A stretch of 64,000 nt of DNA, taken from positions 248,001 through 312,000 of the forward strand of contig JBAZEK010000002.1 of the NCBI GenBank assembly GCA_041653995.1, in the 5' to 3' direction. The position numbers were made by a program, and so were the translations under genes. Shown piece after piece: positions 32,760 to 41,602 of the stretch (positions are counted from its first letter, which is position 1; each line of letters opens with the position of its first letter). This stretch comes from Dehalococcoidia bacterium. GTDB lineage: Bacteria; Chloroflexota; Dehalococcoidia; GIF9; UBA5629. The notes beneath the pieces were generated by a model. The model worked only from the letters and a program-made list of their open reading frames with translations, did no database searches and had not been told where the DNA came from.

Positions 32760-33632
32760 ATGAATTTATGGGCGGCCGTTAAAAACAACCGGGCGATCTC
32801 TTTGCTGTTGACCACGTATGATGAGTTCAGCGCCGATAACAGCAGGCTTCTGGCGGCGGCCGTAGCTTACACCCTGTTGTTTTCATTATTTCCCTTCGCA
32901 CTGGCGCTCTTTTCCATAGTCGGCTTTCTGATGTCCTCGGAAGAGGTGGAAAGCCAGGTCATCACCGCCCTGGGCACACTCATTCCCGTGGCCAGGAACC
33001 TGATTGTAACTACCCTGGAGGGCGTGATCAGGGCACGTGGGGCGACGGGGATTATAGCATTATTGATATTCATCTGGAGCGCGCTGTCCTTTTTCGATGC
33101 ACTGCGCAACGCGCTCAACCGCGCCTGGGGAATGCCGTCCGGCCAGACCTTCGTCAAAGGCCAGCTTCTCAATATCAGCATGCTGGTACTGGCCATCATA
33201 GCCCTGCTGACCTTCACCTGGCTGACCACCACCGTCCAGTATATCCATGAGTCCCAGATGCAGCTGTGGATCTTCAAATTCACCCGCACCAGCCTTTTCG
33301 CCAGGCTGGTTTTCATGCTGTTGAGCGGCACACTGGCGTACGGGGTGATACTCTTTCTTTACCATTACATTCCCAGCAACCGCCCCCGGTGGCGGCATAT
33401 CTGGCTGGGTGCCCTGCTGGCCACCATCGGCTTTGAAATCGTCAGGTTCGCCTTCGTCTGGTATGTGAAGAACTTTTCGCAGTATAACCTTGTCTACGGG
33501 CCGATCAGTTCGGTCATCGTGCTGCTGATGTTCATCTACCTGACCGCCTATGTGCTGCTCTTTTTCGCCAGGTTCAGTTACGTGAAGATGCGGCGTGACA
33601 TCTCGCGTAATACAGGAACTGCCGGAGGTTGA
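32760..33632 (+). CDS. YihY/BrkB-family membrane protein
   Basis: This 290-aa protein has an N-terminal cytoplasmic helix and six membrane segments, with family motifs LLAAAVAYTLLFSLFPFALA and, near the end, YGPISSVIVLLMFIYLTAYVLLF. The family was once called RNase BN; that activity belongs to another protein, and these act as membrane proteins of unclear function. GGAGAGGTCC precedes ATG 32760. Confidence 0.9.
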   Translation: MNLWAAVKNNRAISLLLTTYDEFSADNSRLLAAAVAYTLLFSLFPFALALFSIVGFLMSSEEVESQVITALGTLIPVARNLIVTTLEGVIRARGATGIIALLIFIWSALSFFDALRNALNRAWGMPSGQTFVKGQLLNISMLVLAIIALLTFTWLTTTVQYIHESQMQLWIFKFTRTSLFARLVFMLLSGTLAYGVILFLYHYIPSNRPRWRHIWLGALLATIGFEIVRFAFVWYVKNFSQYNLVYGPISSVIVLLMFIYLTAYVLLFFARFSYVKMRRDISRNTGTAGG

Positions 33633-33685
33633 ACGGCCTGCATAATTGTGCAAGAATAATCTAATCCGATTAAAGGAGGCAGGCT

Positions 33686-34888
33686 ATGTTCGCAAAAGCA
33701 GGCAGGTTCCTCGCACTGCTGGCCGCAGTGCTGACAATTACATTCCTCCTGACTGTGCCGGCCGCTGCTGCCGATGTTCGGCAGGGCCAAATTCTGGTCA
33801 TCCCGGCGGAGGAGGTCGTCAACGACGACCTTTACCTCTTCGGCTCGGGCATTACGATTGACGGCGCCGTCAACGGAGATGTCATCGCCTTCGCTGACCA
33901 CATCAATATCAACGGCCCGGTCAACGGCAACTTCAACGGCGCCGCCAATTACATCACGGTCGATGGAAATGTGCGTGACTCCTTCCGCGCTGCAGCTTCG
34001 ACCATTTATATCGACGGCAACATCGGCGGAGATATTGTGGCCGCCGCTTCGCAGATCAATGTTACGTCCACCGGATCGGTGGGGAGGGACTTCCTGCCTG
34101 CGGCGGGTACGGTCAATGTTGGCGGTCCTGTGGGTAAGGACATACGCGGCAGCGCCGGCGATTTGATCATCAACAGCAGCGTGGGCGGCAATGTTAATGT
34201 AGAATGCGACACTCTCGAGCTGCAGCCGTCCGCCAGCATAGCCGGCGACCTGACCTATAAATCCAAGAAAGATGCAGTACAGGCCGAAGGGGCCAGGATC
34301 GCGGGCAAGATAGACCACATAATCCCGCCGCCGCCCGAGTCCTCAACCACCGGCCAATCCGCAGGCCAGGTGGCAGGCCTGGCGGCTTCAGGCATCGTCA
34401 TATTCTTCGTGATATTACTCATACTAATTGCCCTGTTCAAGTACGTCGCTGCGCTGCTGACCGGCATTGTCTTTATACTGCTGGCACACAGGCACCTGTC
34501 TGCATTAATTGAGACGCTGAAAAGCAAGCCCTGGCCCTGCCTGGGTTACGGCGCCCTTTTCTTCGTGCTGGTCCCGATCGCCATAGTAGTTGCATTCATG
34601 CTGATCATCGCCATACCTCTCGGGCTGATCGGACTGGCCGTCTGGGTCCTGGCCGTGTACCTGGCCTCCATCTTCATTGCGCTGTTCATCGGCAAATGGA
34701 TGCTGCGGCAGAGCGCCGACAACACGGCGATAGGGCCCAGCATCGGGGCGCTGGCCCTGGGCCTGCTCGTCTTCTATATAATCTCCGTCATCCCGTTTAT
34801 CGGCTGTCTGAGCGACCTGGCGGCGGTACTCTTCGGCCTGGGCGCGTTCATCCTGTTCATCAGGACAAAGGCCGGCTGCAGCGCATAA
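33686..34888 (+). CDS. Exported membrane protein with beta-helical (polymer-forming-like) repeats
   Basis: This 400-aa protein has a signal peptide (cut after about VPAAAADV), then ~200 residues of short hydrophobic/Gly-Asn repeats (ITIDGAVNGDVIAF, ININGPVNGNFNGAANYITV, IYIDGNIGGDIVAAAS) like the right-handed beta-helix of bactofilin or DUF342-type proteins. A linker and four to five membrane helices follow (about 230-390). Predicted: an extracytoplasmic beta-helical domain anchored by a polytopic membrane domain. AAAGGAGGCAGGCT precedes the ATG. The partner or polymer state is unknown. Confidence 0.75.
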   Translation: MFAKAGRFLALLAAVLTITFLLTVPAAAADVRQGQILVIPAEEVVNDDLYLFGSGITIDGAVNGDVIAFADHININGPVNGNFNGAANYITVDGNVRDSFRAAASTIYIDGNIGGDIVAAASQINVTSTGSVGRDFLPAAGTVNVGGPVGKDIRGSAGDLIINSSVGGNVNVECDTLELQPSASIAGDLTYKSKKDAVQAEGARIAGKIDHIIPPPPESSTTGQSAGQVAGLAASGIVIFFVILLILIALFKYVAALLTGIVFILLAHRHLSALIETLKSKPWPCLGYGALFFVLVPIAIVVAFMLIIAIPLGLIGLAVWVLAVYLASIFIALFIGKWMLRQSADNTAIGPSIGALALGLLVFYIISVIPFIGCLSDLAAVLFGLGAFILFIRTKAGCSA

Positions 34889-34901
34889 ATAAGGATCAGT
34901 C

Positions 34902-35420
34902 ATGATCGGCTACCCGGAAGCGTACCTGGATATCGAGACGACAGGGCTGTATGCGCACGAAAGCAGGATAACCGTCATCGGCATTTATTTCTGCAACGGC
35001 GACGACGGCAGGCTTGTTCAGCTTTACGACAGCAGCCTCTCCCGCGATAACCTGCTTGACACCATGAAGGGAACCGAGCACATGTACACCTATAACGGCA
35101 GCCGCTTCGATATCCCCTTCATCCGCACCTGCCTGGGACCGGATTTAGAGCTCATGCACCGTCACACCGACCTGATGTACAGGTGCTGGGACCACAACCT
35201 GCGCGGAGGCTTCAAGCGGGTGCTGCAGCACCTCGGCATATCCAGGGAAACCGAAGGGCTGAACGGTATGGACGCGATCTGGCTGTGGGAGAAGTATAAA
35301 AAACACGACGATCTCAATGCACTCGATCTGCTGCTCCGCTACAACCGGGACGATATCGTTAACCTCAGGCAACTCAGGGATGCGCTGGCCGAGATCGGTC
35401 CACCGGATCAGCCTCAATAG
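34902..35420 (+). CDS. DEDD-type 3'-5' exonuclease (RNase H-like, YprB-like)
   Basis: This 172-aa protein has the exonuclease motifs YLDIETTGL (Exo I, Asp/Glu near 8-10), YNGSRFDIPFI (Exo II) and RYNRDDIVNL (Exo III). The DEDD metal-binding acids are present. It is similar to the ribonuclease H-like domain of YprB and other small single-domain exonucleases. It starts at ATG 34902 after AAGGATCAG, 13 nt after the preceding stop, so co-transcription is likely. Confidence 0.85.
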   Translation: MIGYPEAYLDIETTGLYAHESRITVIGIYFCNGDDGRLVQLYDSSLSRDNLLDTMKGTEHMYTYNGSRFDIPFIRTCLGPDLELMHRHTDLMYRCWDHNLRGGFKRVLQHLGISRETEGLNGMDAIWLWEKYKKHDDLNALDLLLRYNRDDIVNLRQLRDALAEIGPPDQPQ

Positions 35421-35435
35421 AATAAACGGCAACAC

Positions 35436-35466
35436 AAAGGGGCCGGCCATTATGGCCGGCCCCTTT
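35436..35466. terminator. Bidirectional hairpin terminator
   Basis: A perfect 14-bp stem (AAAGGGGCCGGCCA with its complement) with a 3-nt loop ends in T-rich sequence on both strands. It lies between the convergent exonuclease and two-CW genes and can serve both. Confidence 0.8.
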
Positions 35467-35485
35467 AAATTCAGATTCCAACAAC

Positions 35486-35824
35486 TTATTTGACTATTTT
35501 ATCCAGCTCTTTGATGTGGGTGTCAATGCCCTTGCCGAAGAGCTTCAGTACGATCGGCTCGCCGTTGCCGTACTTCTTGTAGACGCGGCAGGTCTCGCAG
35601 ATACTGGTGTCGCGGCCGGTGGCGCCCTTGTCGTCCAGCTTGCAGTAGGTGCCCTCGATCTCCCAGCAGGGGAGGAACTGGTATTTATCGACGGGGCATT
35701 CGCTCTTGATCATCTCGGGGCAGTTGCAGAGCTCCCAGCACGGCGATTTATCCGTCCAGAAATTAACGCCTTTCTCCTCTTTTACCGAGGTCTCTTTATT
35801 AACCTTCGCTTTAGTTTCAGCCAT
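35486..35824 (-). CDS. Two-CW domain protein (copy 1)
   Basis: This 112-aa cysteine-rich protein has two CW modules: NFWTDKSPCWELCNC near 21-35 with CP, and FLPCWEIEGTYCKLDD near 51-66. A final SICETCRVYKKYG (CxxC) follows. This matches the NCBI-named two-CW domain family of anaerobes. The cysteines probably bind iron or zinc. It is a tandem paralogue of the gene at 36021-36362. GGAGGATAATAC lies before the start. Function unknown. Confidence 0.8.
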   Translation of the reverse strand: MAETKAKVNKETSVKEEKGVNFWTDKSPCWELCNCPEMIKSECPVDKYQFLPCWEIEGTYCKLDDKGATGRDTSICETCRVYKKYGNGEPIVLKLFGKGIDTHIKELDKIVK

Positions 35825-35963
35825 TGTATTATCCTCCTTGTTGCAAGTTCAGTACTCTTTTGTACGTTTACAATTTAACATGCACGCTGCGCAGCGCCAT
35901 CCGCTTTAACGCTTAATCTGCTTTTGCGCAAAAGCGCAAGTGTCAGCGGGCTTTGCCGACCAT

Positions 35964-35993
35964 AAAAAAATCCCCCCTTCCTGAGAAGGGGGG
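35964..35993 (-). terminator. Rho-independent terminator of the upstream two-CW gene
   Basis: On the minus strand, CCCCCCTTC-type stem arms (35985-35993 and 35972-35980) with a 4-nt loop are followed directly by seven U (A run at 35964-35970). It lies just after the stop of the 36021-36362 gene, so the two CW genes are separate transcription units. Confidence 0.85.
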
Positions 35994-36020
35994 ACGCTGT
36001 CCCGTCTATCAGGATTAAGT

Positions 36021-36362
36021 TCAGAGCGCCTTAACCTTTTCCAGTGCTTTCAATGAGGTGTTGATGCCGCGGCCGAGCAGCTTCAACTGGATGGGCTGGC
36101 CGCCGCCGTAGCTCTTATAGATGCGGCAGACCTCGCAGATGCTGGTGTCTTTGCCGTCCGCTCCGTAGTCGTCCAGCTTGCAGTAGGTGCCTTCGATCTC
36201 CCAGCAGGGCAGGAACTGATATTTGAACGCCGGACACTCGGCTTTCACCATGTTGGTGCAGTGCGACATCTCCCAGCATGGAGTCTTATCGGTCCAGAAA
36301 TTGAACGCTCTCTCCGCGCCGACCTCAGGTGCCGTTTCAACTTTCTCTATTGTCTTCGCCAT
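36021..36362 (-). CDS. Two-CW domain protein (copy 2)
   Basis: This 113-aa paralogue of 35486-35824 has the same order: NFWTDKTPCWEMSHC, then CPAFKYQFLPCWEIEGTYC, then SICEVCRIYKSYGGG. One cysteine of copy 1 (ELCNC) is Met-Ser in this copy (EMSHC), a visible ligand difference. It has its own terminator at 35964-35993. GGAGGAAAACAAA precedes the start. Confidence 0.8.
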   Translation of the reverse strand: MAKTIEKVETAPEVGAERAFNFWTDKTPCWEMSHCTNMVKAECPAFKYQFLPCWEIEGTYCKLDDYGADGKDTSICEVCRIYKSYGGGQPIQLKLLGRGINTSLKALEKVKAL

Positions 36363-36575
36363 TTTGTTTTCCTCCTGTCCCTGGTTCTTCTTCAGGCTAC
36401 TTATAATTTAGCACTGCGGGCAACCAGCGCCATCCGCCATTATGCTTAACCTGCAATTGCGCTTTTGCGCATCTTTCCATACGCCGCAATGCTGAGGGGA
36501 CTGTCGTTATCCCGGGCCGCTGTTGGTGATATAATTGCTCTTCAGGTCGGCGAAGGCTATGCGGAGATACGTCCC

Positions 36576-37913
36576 ATGTCTGTAAAAAGCGAGGCTGCCG
36601 GTTTTTACGGCTGGTGGCTGCTTCCCATCCTCTGCCTGGTATACTCCATCCCCATCGGCTTCGCGCTTTACGGTCCGCCCGTCATCTATACCTTTATGGT
36701 GCAGGACCTGGGCTGGCAGCGCGGAGAGGTAAATGTCGGCTACTCCATCATCGGCATCATGCTGGGCATGGGCGCGCTGGTTATACCATGGCTGATCAAC
36801 CGTTTCGGCCCGAGAAAGACACTGGCCATCGGCGGCGTGGTCATCACTGTATTCTGCGTGTTGATGGCATGGATGGCGCAGATCTGTGTAACCATCTTCG
36901 GGCATTCTTACCCTGTCGTATACTGGGTCATTTGTTTCTTCGTGGGCCTGGGGCTCTCCTTCAGCTCCGTGGTACCGGTGCAGGCGCTGGTGCTTCTGTG
37001 GTTCAATGTGCACAGGGCGCTGGCTCTGGGGCTGGTGCTGGGTGGAGGCGCCATCGGCGGCTTCATCTACCCCCAGATCGTAAGCAACTGCATCGTCAGC
37101 TTCGGCAATGACTGGCGCGTGGGCTGGTACGTCATAGCGCTGGCCTGCCTGGCCGGCGCCGTCATAGCCCTGATCGCGGTGCGCAACCGTCCCGAGGACC
37201 TGGGCCAGCATCCGGACGGCTTATCTCCCCAGGCGGAGCAGACGGCCGTTGCCCATGCCAGGCACCGGATGGTCAAGACCTACCGCACCCCGATTAACTG
37301 GAATTTCCGGGACGCCGTCAGGACACGCGCTCTCTGGCTGATCGTGGGCGCCACGGGCCTGATCTATTTCCTCTGGCAGGCCGTGCTGACGCAGACCCCC
37401 GCCCATATGCTTGACCGCGGCTTCTTGCCCACCGACCCGCAGCTCATATTCCACCCTGCCTTTATCTACGGGCTGATACTGGCCTGCAGCATCATCGGGC
37501 GGCTGAGCATATCGTTTCTGGGCGAGAAAATAGAGACACGATATCTGATAGCCATCGCCGGTTTCTCTCTGCTGGTGGGCGGCGTGCTTTTCACCATCGC
37601 ATCGAAAGATACCCTGTGGGCCGTATATATTTTCCCGCTGCTGTCGGGATTCGGCTTCGGGGCGGCCTATGTGGCAACGCCTCTTATAGTGGGCAATTAC
37701 TTTGGCGCGGCACATTTCCCCAGCATCAGCAGGATCACCAACCCGGTCAACTCGATCTTCCAGTTCATGTCGCCGGCCTTCGCCGGCTTCATGTTCGATA
37801 TCTACGGCAACTACGATGCGGCCATGCTCATCGGCTGCGTGGGCGGTCTGATCGGCGTGGTCCTCATACTCTTCTGCACTCCACCCAAACCGCACAAAGG
37901 CGCATCCCGCTGA
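36576..37913 (+). CDS. MFS transporter (OFA/monocarboxylate-like)
   Basis: This 445-aa protein has 12 predicted helices and an MFS loop-2/3 pattern (NRFGPRKTLAIGGV). The layout is close to the oxalate/formate antiporter-like subgroup that moves small organic acids. The start at ATG 36576 follows GCGGAGAT; the frame extends 37 codons further upstream without a better site. Followed 50 bp later by the first crotonase gene, suggesting uptake of an acid that is then handled as its CoA ester. Confidence 0.8.
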   Translation: MSVKSEAAGFYGWWLLPILCLVYSIPIGFALYGPPVIYTFMVQDLGWQRGEVNVGYSIIGIMLGMGALVIPWLINRFGPRKTLAIGGVVITVFCVLMAWMAQICVTIFGHSYPVVYWVICFFVGLGLSFSSVVPVQALVLLWFNVHRALALGLVLGGGAIGGFIYPQIVSNCIVSFGNDWRVGWYVIALACLAGAVIALIAVRNRPEDLGQHPDGLSPQAEQTAVAHARHRMVKTYRTPINWNFRDAVRTRALWLIVGATGLIYFLWQAVLTQTPAHMLDRGFLPTDPQLIFHPAFIYGLILACSIIGRLSISFLGEKIETRYLIAIAGFSLLVGGVLFTIASKDTLWAVYIFPLLSGFGFGAAYVATPLIVGNYFGAAHFPSISRITNPVNSIFQFMSPAFAGFMFDIYGNYDAAMLIGCVGGLIGVVLILFCTPPKPHKGASR

Positions 37914-37963
37914 AAACCGGCTGCGCTCACAGATTATAAAGAAATAATAAAAAGGAGACGGAA

Positions 37964-38743
37964 ATGCAATTCAAGACAGTTGCCCACAGCGAAAAGGACG
38001 GCATCCTCAGCGTAAAATTAAACAGGCCCGAGAAGAGGAACGCCATGAACTTCGATCTGATCAAAGAGGTTCAGCAGTGCTTCGCCGAGGTGGCGACCGG
38101 GGCCTCAGTGGAGGTCGTGCTGCTGTCAGGCGAGGGGAAGTGTTTCTCCGGCGGCACCGACCTGAACTCATTCCAGGTGGGGATGAGCGCCGCGGACCTC
38201 CGCCGGGGCGTACGCATGTTCCAGGCCATGTTCAACGAGATAGAGCTGCTGGAGAAGCCGGTTATCGCCCTCATCCATAACTACTGTTTCGGCGGAGCGC
38301 TGGAGATGGCGCTGGCCTGCGATCTGAGGATCTGCACCCCCGAAGCCACCTTCAACATACCCGAGGTGAACATGGGCATGGTGCCGGACGGCGGCGGCAG
38401 CCAGCGTCTCTCCCGCGTGGTGGGCGTGGGACGGGCCAAGGAGCTGATATTGACCGGCAAGACTATTGGCGCCGATAAGGCCGAGCGCTGGGGGCTGGTC
38501 AACGAGATCGTCAAATTCGAGGACCTGGAGAAAACAGGCGTCGCCTGGGCCAAAGAGATCATGGCCAACGGCATGGTCAGCGTGGGGCTGGCCAAGCGCA
38601 ACGTCGACATGAGCTACAACATGAGCATACATGATGCGCTGGAATGCGCGGGCATGGCGCAGAGCCTGGCGATGTCCGATCCCAACTTTATCAAAAGGGT
38701 CGAGCAGCGCTTCCTCGACAGGGTGAAGAGTAAAAAGGCCTGA
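37964..38743 (+). CDS. Enoyl-CoA hydratase/isomerase family protein (copy 1)
   Basis: This 259-aa crotonase has oxyanion-hole segments GEGKCFSGGTDL and GGALEMALACD. Both catalytic glutamates of true hydratases are in place (IPEVNMG and GRAKELILTG). It should hydrate enoyl-CoA to 3-hydroxyacyl-CoA or a related step. AAAAGGAGACGG precedes ATG 37964. It is a close tandem paralogue of 38923-39702. Confidence 0.88.
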   Translation: MQFKTVAHSEKDGILSVKLNRPEKRNAMNFDLIKEVQQCFAEVATGASVEVVLLSGEGKCFSGGTDLNSFQVGMSAADLRRGVRMFQAMFNEIELLEKPVIALIHNYCFGGALEMALACDLRICTPEATFNIPEVNMGMVPDGGGSQRLSRVVGVGRAKELILTGKTIGADKAERWGLVNEIVKFEDLEKTGVAWAKEIMANGMVSVGLAKRNVDMSYNMSIHDALECAGMAQSLAMSDPNFIKRVEQRFLDRVKSKKA

Positions 38744-38827
38744 TAAACCGGTTGCGACACAGTGTGTCCGGTCTCCTTACCAAGCCGGCATCGGTCCGGC
38801 GAATAGCTGTCCGACGACGGATATGTG

Positions 38828-38857
38828 CTTGACATTCCGTGGCTGCGACAGCTATTT
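38828..38857 (+). promoter_or_regulatory. Promoter for the second crotonase gene
   Basis: TTGACA (38828-38833), 18 nt, TATTTT (38852-38857). A 13-bp palindrome (GACACAGTGTGTC, 38756-38768) lies 60 bp upstream. The two crotonase genes therefore have separate control. Confidence 0.5.
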
Positions 38858-38922
38858 TAATTAGGGTTGTTGTTCGGCACCGGATGACATCAGTCCCACA
38901 ATAATTTTAAGGAGATCGCATC

Positions 38923-39702
38923 ATGCAATTCGAGACTCTTGCCTACACCGAAAAGGACGGCATTCTCCACGTAAAACTGAACAGGCCTGATAAAAGGAAC
39001 GCCATCAACCCCCAGATGTTCTGGGACATCGAGAAATGCTTCGCAGAGGTGGCGTCGCGTCCCAGCGTAGGAGCCGTGCTGCTCTCGGGCGAAGGCAAGG
39101 GATTCTCGGCCGGCACGGACCTGACCGCCTTCCAGGCCGGCGGAAGCCAGCAGGATATCCGCAGGTTCGTGAGGATGGCACAGCGGGCTTACAACGAGAT
39201 CGAATACCTCGAGAAGGCGGTCATCGCGCTGATCCACAACTTCTGCCTGGGCATCGCCTGCGAGATGGCTCTGGCCTGCGACCTGAGGATCTGCAGCCCC
39301 GAGGCTACGTTCTGTATACCCGAGGTAGTGATGGGACTGGTGCCCGACGACGGCGCCAGCCAGCGTTTGCCTCGCATGGTGGGAGTGGGCAGGGCCAAGG
39401 AACTGATACTGACCGGCAAGACTATTGGTGCTGAAAAAGCGGAGAGGTGGGGCATGGTCAACGAGGTGGTCAAACAGGAGGACCTGGAGAAAACCGGCAT
39501 CGCCTGGGCCAAACAAATCGCGAGCAACGGCCCCATCGGCGTTGGCCTGGCCAAGCGCAACATCGATATGAGCATGAACATGAGCGTGGCCGACGGTCTG
39601 GAATGCGCCGGCATGGCGCAGAGCCTGGGCTTCTCCGATCCCGAGTTTATCACCAGGATCCAGAAGCGGCTGGAGGAGAGGACCAAAGGCAAGAAGTCCT
39701 GA
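38923..39702 (+). CDS. Enoyl-CoA hydratase/isomerase family protein (copy 2)
   Basis: This 259-aa crotonase is the same length as copy 1, with GEGKGFSAGTDL, GIACEMALACD, and both catalytic Glu (IPEVVMG and GRAKELILTG). The gene pair arose by tandem duplication but has diverged around the oxyanion hole (Gly-Ile-Ala versus Gly-Gly-Ala), so chain-length or substrate preference may differ. TTTTAAGGAGATCGC precedes ATG 38923. Confidence 0.88.
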   Translation: MQFETLAYTEKDGILHVKLNRPDKRNAINPQMFWDIEKCFAEVASRPSVGAVLLSGEGKGFSAGTDLTAFQAGGSQQDIRRFVRMAQRAYNEIEYLEKAVIALIHNFCLGIACEMALACDLRICSPEATFCIPEVVMGLVPDDGASQRLPRMVGVGRAKELILTGKTIGAEKAERWGMVNEVVKQEDLEKTGIAWAKQIASNGPIGVGLAKRNIDMSMNMSVADGLECAGMAQSLGFSDPEFITRIQKRLEERTKGKKS

Positions 39703-39724
39703 GGCACGCGTCAGCGTTAAACCG

Positions 39725-40258
39725 ATGAATGTTGTACTGCATATCTGTTGCGGCGTCTGCGCGGCGGGCGCCGCCGATGTGCTTTTAAACGAGGGCCATC
39801 AGGTCACCGGCTATTTCTATAATCCCAATATCTACCCCGAAGAGGAGTACCGCCGCAGGCTGGAGGCAGTGCAGCGAGTTGCCGATAAGCTCCAATTCAC
39901 GCTGGCGGCCGGGCCTTACGACTTCGAGACCTGGAACAAGCTAACGGCGGGGATGGGAGATGAGCCCGAGGGAGGTTCGCGCTGCTCCGTCTGCTACCGG
40001 CTGCGCCTCGCAAAGGCCTTCGATTTCATGCGGGAAAGAGGGGCGGATGCCTTCACCTCTACCTTAACCATCAGCCCGCATAAACAGGCGGCGGAGATCA
40101 ACCGCATCGGGAAAGAGATAGGCGGAGACAGGTATATGGCGAGGGACTTCAAGAAGAAGGATGGTTTCAAGAGGTCGATGGAGATGGCGAGGAGCTGGGG
40201 GCTTTACCGACAGAACTACTGCGGGTGCATCTACAGCCTGCGGGAGTCATGCAAATGA
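39725..40258 (+). CDS. queH: Epoxyqueuosine reductase QueH
   Basis: This 177-aa protein performs the last step of queuosine tRNA modification, reducing epoxyqueuosine. The signature cysteines are in place: HICCGVCAAG (8-12) at the N terminus, CSVCYRLRLAKA in the middle, and YCGC near the end. It replaces the cobalamin-dependent QueG in many anaerobes. Its stop overlaps the start of the next lipoprotein gene (ATGA). Confidence 0.92.
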   Translation: MNVVLHICCGVCAAGAADVLLNEGHQVTGYFYNPNIYPEEEYRRRLEAVQRVADKLQFTLAAGPYDFETWNKLTAGMGDEPEGGSRCSVCYRLRLAKAFDFMRERGADAFTSTLTISPHKQAAEINRIGKEIGGDRYMARDFKKKDGFKRSMEMARSWGLYRQNYCGCIYSLRESCK

Positions 40259-41088
40259 GCAGACCATTTGCGCCGGCCTTATTAGCGGCTGCCCTCATAT
40301 TGGCTCTTGTTATCCCGGCCTGCCAGGGCAACACGCAGCAGTTGCCCTACAACGGCACGTACGGATTCAGGGTGGTGCTCAAGAATAATCCCGCCGCCGT
40401 GGATCCTACCTGGGACCAGCTTGTGGCCTTCTTGAAAGCGGACAGGACGGACGAGATGGAGTATGTTGACGAGGATTTCATGTGCGGGGCATTTGCCCAG
40501 GACGTGCACAACAACGCGGAGAAGGCGGGCATACGGGCGGCCTGGGTGGGCGTAGACCTGGCCGGCCGGCCCATCGGACATGCTGTGAACGCCTTCAACA
40601 CCACCGACCGCGGCCTGGTTTTCACAGATTCCACAGGCCAGACCGCTGAAGAACATCTAATGGATCTGCACAAACTGGAGGCTGAAGCGGACGGCGGCGT
40701 ATCCGTTACCGAAGGGGACCGTGTGGCTTACGTTGAGAAGGGCAAAGAGCTCGGCTTCATCAGCCTGAGTGTCAATCCGTCTCCGGACTATGCATACTAC
40801 GAGAGCTACAGGGTAAAAAGCGGTGAATTCGAGGCCAAGCTGGCCGGCTTTAACAAAAAGGTCGAGGCCTATAACAGCGAGGTGGAGGAATACAACCGGT
40901 GGGTAAGCGGGACCACATTCATAGCCGGCAGCAGCGAGGCCCGCCGTGCCGGCGAATGGAAAGGGCAGCTCCAGATGTCGCTATACCTGCTGAAATCGCA
41001 AGAGGCAGGTCTGGACAAGGAGAAAGCCGGGCTTGGGCCAATCTGGGAGCCAATGGGCATCGTGTCGAATATCGATGTCAGGTGGTAG
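40255..41088 (+). CDS. Predicted lipoprotein
   Basis: This 277-aa protein has a lipoprotein signal (MSRPFAPALLAAALILALV then IPAC), so Cys would be lipidated and the protein anchored outside the membrane. A transglutaminase-like segment is possible in the first half: a Cys in DEDFMCGAFAQDVHNNAEKAG, a His in GRPIGHAVNAF, and an Asp in VFTDSTGQT. This order (Cys, His, Asp) suggests a papain/transglutaminase-like fold. The C-terminal half is a coiled helical region (KLAGFNKKVEAYNSEVEEYN). The start overlaps the queH stop. Confidence 0.7.
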   Translation: MSRPFAPALLAAALILALVIPACQGNTQQLPYNGTYGFRVVLKNNPAAVDPTWDQLVAFLKADRTDEMEYVDEDFMCGAFAQDVHNNAEKAGIRAAWVGVDLAGRPIGHAVNAFNTTDRGLVFTDSTGQTAEEHLMDLHKLEAEADGGVSVTEGDRVAYVEKGKELGFISLSVNPSPDYAYYESYRVKSGEFEAKLAGFNKKVEAYNSEVEEYNRWVSGTTFIAGSSEARRAGEWKGQLQMSLYLLKSQEAGLDKEKAGLGPIWEPMGIVSNIDVRW

Positions 41089-41128
41089 TTTACTTAAGCC
41101 TGAAGTCGATTTAAGGAGGTATTATCCC

Positions 41129-41578
41129 GTGAAAAGATGGAATTATATTTGTCGGTGTCTCCACAAATCTTCTCACGCGGCCCTTATTTTCATGTTTGCG
41201 GCTGTTATTATATTAACAGGAGGAGCAGCGTGTAACAATGGCTCGCAGATCCAGTCCGTGGGAATTATATCGGTGACGGGACCCATCCCGCCGATTACAC
41301 CGGGCGGTCCGACGGTGGAGATCACCCTTAAAAATGTGTCCACCGAGCCCATAACGAGCTTAACGGCCACCCTGGTAGCGGGCAGGTCCTTCGATTTCAG
41401 CTTCGATGTTTCTCCCTCGGCGCCATTGATGCCCGGCGCAAGCATCAGCCGGAAATTCACCATGATCGGTGGGGGATTCAGCGATGATGCCCTGTATCCG
41501 TTGACGATAAAAGCGACCCTGCAGAGCGGGGCCACAGCCGTTTATACACAGCAGGTGCAGATTAAGGCGCCCCTGTGA
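41129..41578 (+). CDS. Small predicted lipoprotein
   Basis: This 149-aa protein starts at GTG 41129 after AAGGAGGTATTA. It has a lipoprotein-type signal (FMFAAVIILTGGAAC) and a beta-rich domain with an ICALxNVSTEPITSLTATL-like Ig fold pattern (LKNVSTEPITSL). It is probably a surface beta-sandwich of unknown function. The frame is open upstream inside the preceding gene, but only this start has a ribosome binding site. Confidence 0.65.
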   Translation: MKRWNYICRCLHKSSHAALIFMFAAVIILTGGAACNNGSQIQSVGIISVTGPIPPITPGGPTVEITLKNVSTEPITSLTATLVAGRSFDFSFDVSPSAPLMPGASISRKFTMIGGGFSDDALYPLTIKATLQSGATAVYTQQVQIKAPL

Positions 41579-41602
41579 CGGCGGGGCTGATTGCTCGATC
41601 GA

